Shown here piece by piece: positions 1-10,100 of a stretch of DNA of 64,000 nt. Position 1 is the stretch's first letter, and each line of letters opens with the position of its first letter. A program made the position numbers and the translations under genes. The notes beneath the pieces were generated by a model. It ran no database searches. It had not been told where the DNA came from and worked only from the letters and a program-made list of their open reading frames with translations. Source of the DNA: Prorocentrum cordatum (taxonomy: Eukaryota > Sar > Dinophyceae > Prorocentrales > Prorocentraceae); NCBI GenBank assembly GCA_963575745.1, contig CAUYUJ010004558.1, positions 609,418 through 673,417 on the forward strand, in the 5' to 3' direction.

Positions 1-1122
1 TCCTCTTCGCCGACGCCGACCGTCGCCACCTCTCGCCGTGGCCGCGCCGCCCCGCGGCCGCGAAGCCCCGCGCCCGCGGAGGTCGCGCCGTGGCCCTGCG
101 CCTCGGAGGCCCACGCGCACCCGCCGATGGGGCCGCGGCCGTCTCATTGCGGCCTCGCTCCGCTCCCAGGTGTCCGGCCTGGGCCTCCCAGGTGTCAGGG
201 GAGGCCACGAGGGGGGGGGGGGATGACTACAGTCCAGCCGCATGGCAAGGATGAGCAACTTTCCAAGGTCACCCTCGCACCCTTCCCATCGGCCCATCCT
301 TGGCCGCTTTCGCTGGCCGCGCCACGCTCGCAACGTGTCGGCGTGACCGTCCAAGGCCCTTGCATCCTTACCGCGCATCCTTCCCATACGGGTTGACTGC
401 ACGGGATGGGGGATCTGTCGCCGCGCCGTTTGTTCCGACGCGCGGCCACCAGGGCAAACGCCGCCTCGGGCGCGGTGGGCTCGCTGTGGGGTGTGCAGCG
501 TGGCGGCGTCGTCTATTTGGGGTGCGGGGCCCGGGGCTCTGCGGGTTTGCCGTGGTTTGGGCGCGTTCAAAACAAACGGCGCAGCGACAGATCATGGCCG
601 AGGCTATGATATCTACCAAGATTTCATGGCGCCTCCTCTTGTTCCAGCACGTCCCCTGGTGCCCCCCTCGTCCGCGCACACGCCTCGGGCCGTGATTTGC
701 GCACCCCCCTCTTTGGCGCCCCCCTCTTGGACGCCCCCGAAGATGGGCGACGCAGACAAACTCAGATTCGGGCGAATGTGTTCGTTGCAAGGGGAGGGTC
801 ATGCAATCGTTCGTGCTGGAGCATGCTGGGTGCAGGCAGAGCGCGTTGCATTTGGTATCGTTGGTCCGTGAGAGAGACCACGCGCCATGAGCCACAGGAT
901 GAACTATTGCATTTTTGGTCGGCACCATTACAAACGACCCCCTTTGCCCAGAACCAAAAAACAGTTTTGATTGTACCGACATTCGCGGGCGAGCTGCCCG
1001 CGTAAGGTCGCGCGTAAGCGCCTTCATTTGCAGTGCAGCGTGCCGCGCTGGCGGCCCGCATAAGCCACCGCGTAAGGTCGCCACGTCATCTCGCGTGAGA
1101 CCCGTTTCTTTTCGTCACTCAG

Positions 1123-1178
1123 TTGGGGTCCGAGTAGATGAGGTCGGAGGATCGCGCCGCATCGCCGATGCATCGGGG
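1123..1178. repeat. Partial terminal repeat, family A
   Basis: This stretch nearly matches the left end of the family A inverted-repeat element at 1360-1510: it has the GGGTCCGAGTAGAT start, the GGTCGGAGGATCGCG block and the GCATCGCCGATGCATCGG palindrome. The matching right end is absent before a GGTTCGG repeat begins, so it is either a solo end or the outer end of an element interrupted by the repeat. Confidence 0.6.
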
Positions 1179-1184
1179 TGTCCG

Positions 1185-1358
1185 CGGTTCGGTTGCGTCG
1201 CCGTCGGTTTCGTTTGGTCGGTTCGGTTCGGTCGGTTATCGTGTCGTTGCTGCGTTGCTGCGCCCGTCCAGGCTGCTTCCGGCCTGCCAGTTTCGGCCGG
1301 TTTCGGTTTCGTTTTGGTTTCGGTTCGGTTTTCGATTTTGCTATCGCCGTGCACGGCC
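1185..1358. repeat. Degenerate GGTTCGG-type repeat
   Basis: Irregular reiterations of GGTTCGG/GGTTTCG on the + strand. Similar sequence recurs at 18015-18190 and 20045-20215. It supports no gene. Confidence 0.6.
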
Positions 1359-1359
1359 T

Positions 1360-1510
1360 TGGGTCCGAGTAGATCGGGTCGGAGGATCGCGCTGCATCGC
1401 CGATGCATCGGCGATATGCGGTTCGATGTGGAGCCGGTGCATCGCCGACGTCGCCGATGTATCGGCGATACGTTGGGATCATCCGACCTCATTTGCTCGG
1501 ACCCCATTTG
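1360..1510. mobile_element. MITE-like inverted-repeat element, family A
   Basis: The first ~55 bases and the reverse complement of the last ~55 bases match with scattered mismatches, starting GGGTCCGAG and ending CTCGGACCCC. Inside each arm lies an 18-base palindrome built on ATCGGCGAT. There is no coding capacity, so it would be a non-autonomous element. Another copy with the same right end lies at 17500-17630. Target-site duplications were not clear. Confidence 0.6.
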
Positions 1511-1886
1511 GGAGGTTTCTGTATCGGGTGTGAGGGCGCTCCGCCCACAAATTAGAGACGAGCGATTTTCCATTCCGTGACCCAGCGGAACGCTTGCGCT
1601 TCGGCGTGCGGTCGCACATGTCACACTGGCCCGCGGCCCGTGGATCCGCTTCCCGCGCAGGGGCCACGGCCCTCCTCATCGTCTTGCCCCCTCCTGCTCG
1701 CTGGGCCACATCAGGGGGGATGCAGAAGAATAAGGAGCGGCATGCACGCTTCCTCGGAGGTCCGCGCGGACTTCTTGGATCGGCGTCGAGCCGCCCGTCG
1801 CGCGTTCCAGCGCCGATCCAAGAAATCCGCGCGGACCTCCGAGAAACTGTGTTCATGGTGTGATGTGTTCCTCTACGGCAGGTTCA

Positions 1887-2080
1887 CGGGGGGGGGGGGG
1901 GACGCGTCGACCCTCAATCGCCCACTCATCTCCGATGGGGGCCCGACTGCCCGCCTCGCCCAGGAACGTGCGGTCTCGCCATCGGCGCAATCGAAGACCC
2001 ATCGGCGATGTATGGCCGATTCCAGGTCGATGGTTGCCCTCCCCCCCCCCCTGAGTTGGTTCCCCAAACGTTTCCCCTCG
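1887..2080. mobile_element. Introner-like element, family B copy
   Basis: It begins with a long G run followed by CGTCGACCCTCAATCG and ends with CGATTCCAGGTCGATGG, a long C run and CTGAGTTGGT. The two ends are imperfect inverted repeats. The layout matches the elements at 2692-2909, 23183-23380 and 41828-42005, including the internal ATCGGCGATGTA core. It is not inside a gene I can recognise. Confidence 0.55.
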
Positions 2081-2647
2081 TGCTCGTCCCACCCACCCTT
2101 GTCCCCCCCCTCCTCCTCCTCCTCTCTTCCACGGAACCTCGACCAGACAGCACGTGGGGCTCGGCATTCGATTTCCAATGCTCGCAGAGGTTTTCTTGCG
2201 GAGCAGGAAACCAGCGAGCCAAGCAGTTTTCGAGAACCGCTCAGCGGAGGGATCCGAACCTCCTCCTCCCTCTTGCTCGGCCCTCTCCTGCCCTCCTGAG
2301 GCTGCGGCCTCTCCCACGCCGCGGCCGCAGATGGACGGAGAGTGAGCTCCATCGCTGGGCGCGCACGGCTCCCTCGCTCGCTCGCTCGCACCCCGCCCTC
2401 CCCCAGGCTTCTCGCTGTGCTCCAGCCACTTCGGTTCCATCGGTTTCGGGGGCCCCACGGGGCAGCTCGCCAGCGCCGCGGCTCCTCCATGCCCCGCTCC
2501 CCGCCGCCACTCGCCGGCGCCGCGGCTGCGCTTGCCCAGCCCTGCCCGCCGCCGCCGGGCCCTCGGGCTCGCCGCGTGGTGCCCGACCGCCGCCCGCAGA
2601 GGCCGTGCGGCGCCTCGGCGCGAGCGGTCGCGGCGCTGGCGCCGCGC

Positions 2648-5600
2648 ATGGTCGTGTCGGCGGTGCTGGCCTCGGTGTGCGCCAGCATCAGGGGCAACGA
2701 CAAGGGGGGGATAGGCTCGGGGGGGGCAACATCAAGCTTGAATCAGCGATACACCGCCGATAGATCGGCGATTGGTCTCCGATTCCGCATCCTCACGTTC
2801 CTGGGCGGGGTGGGCTATCAGGCCCCATATCGGCGATGTATCGCCGATTCTAGCTCGATGTTTCCCCCCCCCCTGAAGCCTGTCACACCTTCATCGTTGC
2901 CCCTCACAGCGCCGCCAGCCCAGAGGCCGCGCGGCACGGCAGCTGCACGGCCGAAAGCGCGGACGGGTCGTGCGCGGCGGGCGGAGACGCCACCGCACCG
3001 CTGCGGGGCCCGGCTGCCCAGACGGGCGCCTGGTGGCGCGAGGGGGAGGTGCGCTTCAGGAGCGCGCACATGCGGTTCACCGACACGCGCAGCTTCAACG
3101 CCACCGTCGCTGGCCCCAGTCAGACGCTCGTCGCCTTCTACGATCCGAGGTCGCAGTCCTTCAAGGAATTGCAGCCTCACCTGGACGAGACCGCCGACGC
3201 GCTTGCGGAGCTCGCGCAGGCCGGCGAGCCTGTCGGCACCGTCGTCGCTTGCAACGCAGTCGTGAACACGTACTTGAGCAGGCACATGGCACCCGAGATG
3301 AGGCTCAGTTGGCAGGAGCCGAAGCAGAAGGACGGTAGCCTTTCCAGCTTCAAGTTTGGCCAGCCCAGGTTCCTCCCAGTCATCCTGGTCTTGTACAGGT
3401 CCGGCGAGCGGGTCCGCGAGTACACGGGCGTGGTTGCGGCCAAGCCGATCGCGGCGTTTTTGAGACGCGAGGCCACGACACTTGGCGGCCAGGCCCTCGC
3501 GGACGTGGCAGCCGCGCGGGCACTGTTGCACGGGTTGCCAGGACCGTTCGCAATCGGTTGTGGGCTGCGGGCGGGCTCGACCGAAAGCGCTGCCTTCAAC
3601 GCCACTGCGTACAAGCTGCACGGCGACTTGGTCTTCGCGACTGCACGCGGCAGAGTGTGTACTGAGGTGTTCTTTGCGACGTCCTCGCGGCCTCAAATTG
3701 TTTGGACTCGCAGCAGTGATGTTGGCGTTTCCCAAACCTTAGTGGACGACCCGCGACTGTCTAACTCGACGGAGCTGGCGGCCTGGCTGCGCAAACGACG
3801 CGCCGAGGTCCTGGTCGAGATGACTCCAGATAACAGCCACCTCCACTTAGACAACCCTGATCCGCTGGTGATCTTTCTAGTGGGGTCCAGCGACGCCGCT
3901 GGGAAGACGCGTGGACAGGCCTTGTTCGCAGAGATCGAGGACGAGCTGGATGCAAAAGGCACGATGCAGCTCGTGTGGTCGGACTGCACCGAGTTCGGCA
4001 GCCAGTTCGAGGTAAGGTGGGAGGAGTGCCCAGCGGTCGTCGTAGTGGACACGGCCACGCTGAAGTGGGAAAAGATGTCCCTGGCCGCGCTGGAGAAGTC
4101 GCAAGAGCCCCCTGCGTCGGCAGGCCTCCAGGCCAAGGGCCTTGCCGCAAAGCTGCTGCGGTGGCTGCTTCAGGCGTCTGCGCCATACGTCAAGGTGAAT
4201 GTCAGCTCGAAGGGCGCAGACGCAGACGTCAGTAGCCCCGGCCAGGAGAGGGGTGGGACTGGCGGTGGTGATGACAGCGCCGAGTGGGCCGGGACCATCG
4301 TCCCCAGAAGCGACATCGCCACTCTGTTGATGCCAACGTTGTCGTTCTCAAAGTTGCCCCCGAGCGCGGCTTTCCAGCTGTACCACAAGCTGGTGTCTGC
4401 GTTAGCGCTGCTCAGACTGAGCATGGCTGCCGTTTACCCGCATGTCAAATTTGATTTCAGCGCTATGGACAAGGCTCAGAAGCTGCACGCGCAGATGAAG
4501 CTTTTCGCCAGAAGCCCGGACCGCATGCACGCCATCTGCCAGAACGCCACGGCCCTGCCCAAGCTCTGGGCGGCCATAGAATCTCGCGACAAGTTCATCC
4601 AGAGCCTGACGAAGGCGACCGGGAAGGATCAGATGGGCCAGAAGCTCAAGAGCTTCTCGAAGAGCCTGGTCGAGGGTTACGGTCAGCTCCGCGAACTGCA
4701 CAACAGGCTCTACGCCGAGCTCCACCTGCTGGCTGGGCAGGGGAAGCTGGGCGCCGCCAGGGAGCCCCTGCCGGTGGCCCGTCGCAGCGCAACGGAGCTC
4801 ACCGTGCAGCAGTTCCTTGACGAGTTCGCGCGGCCAGGCATTCCTGTCATCATCACCGACCTGGACCTGACCAAGGGCGAGCCGCCCTGGACGCTGGAGT
4901 TCTTCAGGGAGCGGTGCAACAAGACCGTTCCGCTGAAGCGGCGCAACGCCTCGGCAGACGCTTGGGGGGCGCTGGAGGACGCTGGCAGGCTGCCGCTGGC
5001 GGAGTTCATCGACACATTCAGGACGAACGCGACCAGGCGGAGGTGGTACTTGCACGACTGGTCGTTGCCCCTCTCCTGCCCTGAAGCCTTTGGGCCGCCG
5101 CCCTACAAGGGCTTCTCGGTGCCGAAGTATTTCGCCGGGGACTACTTCCAGCGTGCCGCGTGGAACGACTATCAGCACACATGGCCGAGCCTCTTCGTGG
5201 GCTCCGAGGAGACGCAGAGCGCGATGCACGTGGACAGCGGCGGCACGAACTTCTGGCTACACCTGTTCAGCGGCAGGAAGGAGTGGAGATTCTTCTCCAT
5301 TCGTGATCTGGTGAACCTCTACCACGATCCTCTCGGGCCCAGTTTCTTGGTCGACGCCTTCGCGCCTAACCACGACAGGTTCCCGCTGCTGAAGAAGGCG
5401 CAGTTGTACGAGGGCGTGCAGGAGGCTGGAGAGCTGATGTTCATCCCAGGCGGGAATCCCCACGCGGTTCGCAACCTCGAGGCGATCCACGGCGTCAGCA
5501 TGAACTACGTGGACGCGAGCAACGTGTGGATGTACCTATGGCACCAGCGCTCCGCGGTCTTCGTTGGCCCAGCAGGGGGCCAGCGAGGGGCCCAAGAGAA

Positions 5601-5886
5601 GCCGAGCGGACCCTGCGGGACACCACAGAGAAAAATGCTAGAGCTCAGCGCATACTGTGCATGCCTTCACACATACATATACACGTATATACATGCGTGC
5701 ATACATCGATGCGCACACGCACGCACGCACGCACGCACGCACCACGCAAAAAAACAACAGACAGCAAAGAAACAAGCAATAGCAAAGAGCAAAGAGCCCA
5801 CGACGTTCGATCGCCGTTGGCCTCTGAATGGCCTGCGTCTCCGGCGGCGCGCTAGAGTGGGCAGGGCGAGGTGTCCGGCCTTGTAG
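2648..5886 (+). CDS. PDI-like / JmjC fusion protein, predicted secretory 2OG oxygenase
   Basis: Proposed exons are 2648-2691 and 2910-5886, about 1006 residues. Splicing joins a short hydrophobic leader (MVVSAVLASVCASISA) in frame to the long frame. Residues ~69-203 resemble a PDI a-type thioredoxin domain: FYDPRSQSFK aligns with the usual FYAPWCGHCK, so both redox cysteines are replaced (S96, F99), while the cis-proline (P171) remains. Two further thioredoxin-like segments follow at ~220-406. Residues ~640-885 form a JmjC/cupin-8 domain with H788-x-D790, K805 and H866, the expected iron ligands and a probable 2-oxoglutarate lysine. Eight N-x-S/T sequons fit an ER or secreted location. Known JmjC enzymes hydroxylate or demethylate proteins; the substrate here is unknown. 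The frame after ~5565 runs into CA/CG repeats, so the true C terminus is uncertain. The ATG at 2648 was chosen because it gives a signal peptide; an upstream in-frame ATG (2489) exists. Confidence 0.82.
2692..2909 (+). mobile_element. Introner-like intron with terminal inverted repeats, family B
   Basis: The interval between the two inferred exons is bounded by an 11-base perfect inverted repeat (AGGGGCAACGA at 2690-2700, TCGTTGCCCCT at 2893-2903). Inside lies a second, ~45-base imperfect inverted repeat pairing GGGGCAACATCAAGCTTGAA with the reverse complement of the sequence ending at ~2872. The end is CCCCTCACAG, a plausible 3' splice site. The start (AG/GGGC) is not GT, which dinoflagellate introns tolerate. 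Removing it joins signal peptide to protein in frame. Intron status is inferred. Confidence 0.65.
5650..5750. repeat. CATA / CACG simple repeats
   Basis: Short runs of ACATATACA and then ACGC repeats. They lie in the read-through tail of the JmjC gene and suggest that the real end of that gene is upstream or spliced. Confidence 0.8.
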
Positions 5887-6203
5887 TCTAAGGCACCCCC
5901 TGCCCCCTAGAAGTCTGCCCGCCTTCATAGAAGCCATCTTGGGAGCCTCTGAGCGGAAGCCGATCTTTTCCAAGCAGCACTTGCCGTCTTAGAAGGCCTC
6001 CCCCATGTGCCCTGCCCCCCGTCCAAAGCCACTTCAAGAACTGTCCTTGCACCCCTCCCAGGGTCCGTCCTGGCCAGTTCTCCGAGCCGCGTCAAACCAT
6101 GGCGGCGAGAGCCGCCGAACTCACCGAAAAGCATGGAAAACGCCGACGACGATGTCGATGACGATGACGACGACGTCGTCATGGCCGCCCAACATTTTGC
6201 AGC

Positions 6204-6398
6204 TGCTCCTGGGGTCCCTTGGCCCTCACGCTGGCCAACCGACCGCGGCACCAGCTCGTGGAGACGCGGTGGCCCGCCCTCGAACTGTTCACGGACGGCG
6301 TCTCCGTCCCGAAAGGGCTCCTCTCTGGTCAGGAGGACTTGCGGTTCGGCGATTGGAAAAGCACCCGCTGGGGCGACCTCAAGTTCGACCTCCTGTGA
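6204..6398 (+). CDS. Coding-like terminal exon, unrecognised
   Basis: After a possible acceptor (CATTTTGCAG, ending at 6202) one frame reads about 64 residues to TGA at 6396-6398. It includes QLVETRWPALELF and LLSGQEDLRFGDWKSTRWGD, with mostly G/C-ending codons and a natural amino-acid mix, while the other two frames are arginine-rich shadows. No family was recognised and no matching upstream exon was found. It could be a pseudogene fragment. Confidence 0.35.
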   Translation, partial: CSWGPLALTLANRPRHQLVETRWPALELFTDGVSVPKGLLSGQEDLRFGDWKSTRWGDLKFDLL

Positions 6399-6465
6399 AG
6401 CTTCGCCCTTTGTACGGAGGACGACGAGGAGGACGAGGATTGCGGCCCATGGAATCCCAGCCAGG

Positions 6466-6950
6466 AGGAGCGCGTGGGCACGTCGTGGGTCACAGACTGC
6501 GTGACCCTCCTACTACGGCCCTTGGTAACCCAGTCAATAAGAGCGTGTGGGCGCGCCGTGGGTCACAGACCGCGGGCGGCATTGCTAGTAGAAATGGGGG
6601 CCGAGACTGCGTGACCCTCTTGCTACGGCTTCCAGTGGCCCAGTCAGTAGGAGCGCGTGGGCAATCCGTGGGTCGCAGACTGCGTGACACTACGGCCCTC
6701 GGTTGCCCAGTCAGTAGGAGCGTGTGGGCACGCCGTGTGTCACAAACCGCGGGCGGCATTGCAAGTAGATATAGTGGACGAGACTACGTGAACCTTGCTG
6801 CGGCCTTTGGTAGCCCATTCAGTAGAAGCGCGTGGACACGCCGTGGGTCACAGACTGCGTGACCCTCCTGCGACCCTTGGTAGCCCAGTCAGTAGGAGCG
6901 TGTGGGCGCGCCGTGGGTCACAGACCGCGGGCGGCATCGCAAGTAGAAAT
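6466..6950. repeat. Tandem repeat, GTGGGTCACAGACTGCGTGA units
   Basis: Six or so related units of ~70 bp carry GTGGGTCACAGACYGCG, and most then GTAGCCCAGTCAGTAGGAGC. Units ending in CGGGCGGCATTGC alternate with units ending in GTGACCCTC, giving a two-unit higher-order pattern. No gene is visible. Confidence 0.75.
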
Positions 6951-6969
6951 CTAAGGGAAAGGATGAAGG

Positions 6970-7195
6970 AGGAAGGAGGAGGAGGAGGAGAAGCAGGAAC
7001 GGGATAGGAAGCGATGAGCACGATACTTATGATAAGGAAGAGGCGAAGAAGGAGGACGAGGAGCTTGCAGAGGGAGGAGGAGGAGGAGGCAGCCACATGC
7101 CAGGAGGAGGAGGAGGAGGAGGAGGAGGAGGAGGAGCAGGAGGAGGAGGGGGAGGGGGAGGGGGAGGGGGAGGGGAAGGAGGGGAGGATACTGGA
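6970..7195. repeat. GGA-rich purine tract
   Basis: Nearly pure GGA/GAA repeats on the + strand, ending in GGGGGA units. Long glutamate or glycine frames here are repeat translations. Confidence 0.85.
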
Positions 7196-7239
7196 CATGA
7201 GATTTTCGGTCATCCGACCATTCACGCTTCAGACAACAT

Positions 7240-7385
7240 GTTCCCCTCTGCGTTCTGTCCCTCCCCGTCCCGTCTCTTCCCCATCTCATTTCCCCCGATC
7301 CATCCTTCCCCTTCATCCCGCCCTCCCTCCTCCCTCCCTTTCCTCCCTCCCTCCCCATCTCCTCTCCCGCGCGGGGGGGGGGGCT
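7240..7385. repeat. CCCTCC-rich pyrimidine tract
   Basis: A C/T-rich block after the purine tract, ending in a nine-base G run. Together with the preceding tract it forms a purine/pyrimidine mirror pair. Confidence 0.7.
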
Positions 7386-7654
7386 AGACAAACGGAAAAA
7401 GCGGGATGTCGGGGGCCCTGGGCCAGGGGGAAAGGTCCAGGAAGGGTGTTTGGGGAGGGGGGTCTAGGCTAGAGGGGTCTAGCCAATTGGACAAGGGGGG
7501 GTGGATTGGGGGGAATCAGACCGATTACAACCACTTCGGACTGTTCAGAAACACTTCGGTCGGATTACAACCATTGGAAACGGACTGATCGCCACCTGAA
7601 GGATCCCTATGTAAACATTTCTGAAGAACACCAGATTGTAACCGATCCAAGAGC

Positions 7655-8165
7655 TTCTGCAGAGCTTCTGCAGAGCTCTCAGCGAGGCTTCTGAGAGGCC
7701 TCAGCAAGGCCTTTTTTGTTTCTCCAGAGTCTTCTCTGAAGCCTTTCAGAGGCTTCATTGAAGCCTTTTCAGAGGCGTCTCTGAAGCCTTTTCTGTGTAG
7801 CCTTTTTTCCACAGGCTTCTCTGAAGCCTCTGAGAGGCTTCTCTGAGGCTTTCCAGAGGCTTCTCTGAGAGGCTTCTCTGAGGCCTCTGAGAGGCTTCTC
7901 TGAGGCCTCTGACAGGCTTCTCTGAGGCCTCTGAGAGGCTTCTCTGAGGCCTCCGAGAGGCTTCTCTGTTAGGCTTCTCCGAGGCCTCTGGTAGGCTTCT
8001 CTGGGGCCTCTGAGAGGCTTCTCTGAGAGGCTTCTCTGGGGCCGTTTCAGAGGCTTCTCTGGGGCCTCTGAGAGGCTTCTCTGATAGGCTTCTCCGAGGC
8101 CCCTGATAGAGTTCTCTGAGGCCTCTGACAGGCTTCTCTGGAAGGCTTCTCCGAGAGGCTTCGCG
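7655..8165. repeat. AGAGGCTTCTCTGAGGCCTC minisatellite
   Basis: About twenty degenerate copies of GAGGCTTCTCTGAGGCCTCT with 11-, 22- and 33-base spacing. The unit contains the palindromes AGAGGCCTCT and AGAAGCCTCT, so either strand can fold back. Long frames with SEKPLRG or REASQRPQ repeats arise from it and are not taken as proteins. Confidence 0.85.
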
Positions 8166-8558
8166 CCCATAGGCTCCCAGAGACCACACAGTGTCCCACA
8201 GTTCCTCTGCTGCTCTTAGGGTGCTGCGCTAGGGTCATTTTTTACGGCCCTGGGGCTGGGCGAGGGCCCCCGGCTGCCGAACAAGGCGAGGACCGCCTGT
8301 CGTGAGTTCTATCGCACCGAGAGGGCGTCAGGGAGTTTGCTGGACGCGACTCCGCCGGCCATCCTAACCCAGCTCGGATCGCAATGGGCGTCACGTTCCG
8401 GCCGGCCGCCACCGCGGCGCGCGGCGCTGAGTGCAAACGGCGGCACATGCAGCCTCGCCTTGTCGTGTCTGGGCCCGCCGACTGCCGCTGGCTGAGCCCT
8501 GCTACCTACTCCCAGACCGCCTGGCACCGTGACAGCATCTGTTTTTGTTTCGGGCCCC

Positions 8559-9434
8559 GGGAGCCCTCGCCAGCACGCCACAATTCCGAGCGGGCAATCG
8601 GGTACGTTGGCCTTCAACCTTTGTGCTATGTCTGTGATCTTGGACGGGACTGGCAACAGCATGAACTGAGCGAACATTGAATCTGCGGGGGGAATGGCTT
8701 CCTCGAAAGCACTGACGAGCTGTACAACAGGTACCTTTTAAGATATAGCAGTGACTGGGGTAGGCAACCACCCGCTGCACTCTCACGTGAACACGTTCCA
8801 GGTTCAAGACGTGGATGGGTAGGACTCCCTCGGCGACGGCTACTTCCAAGCTGAAGACTGGCACGACACACTCTTCCTCGGCACCCTAGGGGAAGAGCCC
8901 AATGTGGACGTGCCCGTCCGGATGAACACCGATGTCTTCACCCGTAAAATGGCCATCCATTGTCACATCTTTGCACACGAGGACCAAGGGATGATGGGCT
9001 ACATCTCGCTCACCGGCACGGAGGGCGCCGTCTTCGCTGATGCCAAGGCGACCCTCGACCCAGGCTGCTAAGGCACCGCCTTTGCCCCGACGCCCGCGCC
9101 GCACCCGACTCCAGCGCCACCAACGCCGCCCCCGACCCCCGCGCCGCCCACGCTGGCACCGACCCCCATGCCGCCCACGCCGGCACCGACGCCAGCCCCG
9201 CCGACGCCTGCCGACGCATCCCCAGCGTGCTGGCGGCGCGGGCCGCATGCGCCGGTTCTGGCGGCGACGCTGGCGGCGGCCGCGGCGGCGGCGACTGCTG
9301 CACGAGCGATCCGCGGGCGCTCGGGATGCGGCTTTCTCTTCGCCGCGGCCCATGTCGCGCCACCTCGACCGCCCAATCCCTCGCGGAGGCCATCCCGCTT
9401 TCCGTTGTCCGGCGGTGGCTACAATATAATCTAA
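8559..9434 (+). pseudogene. Multicopper oxidase remnant with Pro/Thr-rich tail
   Basis: One frame (codons starting at multiples of three) carries the C-terminal cupredoxin signature of multicopper oxidases. GNHPLHSHVNTFQV begins at 8763; then come DWHDTLFLG and RMNTDVFTRKMAIHCHIFAHE, followed by DQGMMGYISL. The HPLHSH and HCHIFAHEDQGMM motifs supply the expected type 1, 2 and 3 copper ligands. The frame has stops at 8667 (TGA), 8739 (TAA), 8820 (TAG) and 9069 (TAA). After the last it continues as a PTPAPTPAPP linker and an alanine-rich hydrophobic stretch to 9434. Such enzymes oxidise phenols or metals using O2. The four stops argue for a pseudogene; some could fall in unrecognised introns. 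N-terminal domains were not found, and the stretch before ~8700 is the weakest part. Confidence 0.72.
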
Positions 9435-9954
9435 GATTAGAGCCCCGTTGACATCACTTGATTATGGGCACGGCAACATCTGGCCCCCGAGCGTCCAGGA
9501 CACGCCTGCGGTGCTCCAGAGTTATGAATAAAAGATGCCCCAACGGCTCCATCGCCGCCCCGCTGCCCGAGGCCCTGGTGTGGAGCTCGCACGCGCCCGG
9601 GCCACGGCGCCGGGCCCGCTCTCGGCCCACCGCCCACTGTCTCGGGCGAGCAGGGCCTGCGCGCCTGGCGCGCTCCAAAGCCTGGCACCCCTATCTTGCC
9701 CGCTCGTCTGCCGCGAGAACGAGTGCGCCAATCTGGCCGCAGCACTCGGTTTGCAACCGTCGCGCGGCTGCACCGACCTGTCACGCTGCAGGCAGCACCG
9801 CGCGGAGGTACAGCGGTGGCCATGGTGGCATCCCCAGAGTGCCTGCGGCTGCCTGGGAACTGGTGGCTTGGTCGCGACTTGGTCCATCGAAGCGCGGGCC
9901 TCCACTTTGCGAGCGGCGGCCGCGGCAGCCCTGATCGGCTACTCGTAAGAGTGA

Positions 9955-10100
9955 GCTTTCGCCAGAGTGACCTTCTGGTGCGAGCCCAGAGGGGCGGCCC
10001 CAGCACGGGCCTGCGTGCCTGGATCTGGCCCCCCCGCGGCCCCTGAAAGCCGCGCACCAAAGATCGCTCCTGCCCAGAGCCACTCCTTGCGTGTAGGCGA
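9955..10100. repeat. Dispersed repeat, copy 1 of 2
   Basis: Shares CGCCAGAGTGAC, an AGAGGGGC/ACAGGGGTC block, CCCGCGGCC(C/T)CTGAA and GCCGCGCACCA in order with 31282-31430. It has no coding signature. It is probably a fragment of an interspersed element. Confidence 0.55.

Noticed and set aside
3049-3051. GTG at 3049 as the start of the JmjC protein
   Set aside because: The frame is open upstream, the thioredoxin-like domain begins only a few codons later, and a signal-peptide exon at 2648 joins in frame through a 218-nt intron-like element.
2818-3735. Long minus-strand frames opposite the JmjC gene
   Set aside because: Shadow frames caused by the high-GC third positions of the + strand gene.
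7755-8238. Repetitive SEKPLRGLREASQRPQ proteins on the minus strand
   Set aside because: The same peptide-like repeats appear in two overlapping frames because the DNA unit is 11 bases or multiples of it. This is a minisatellite signature, not a protein repeat under selection.
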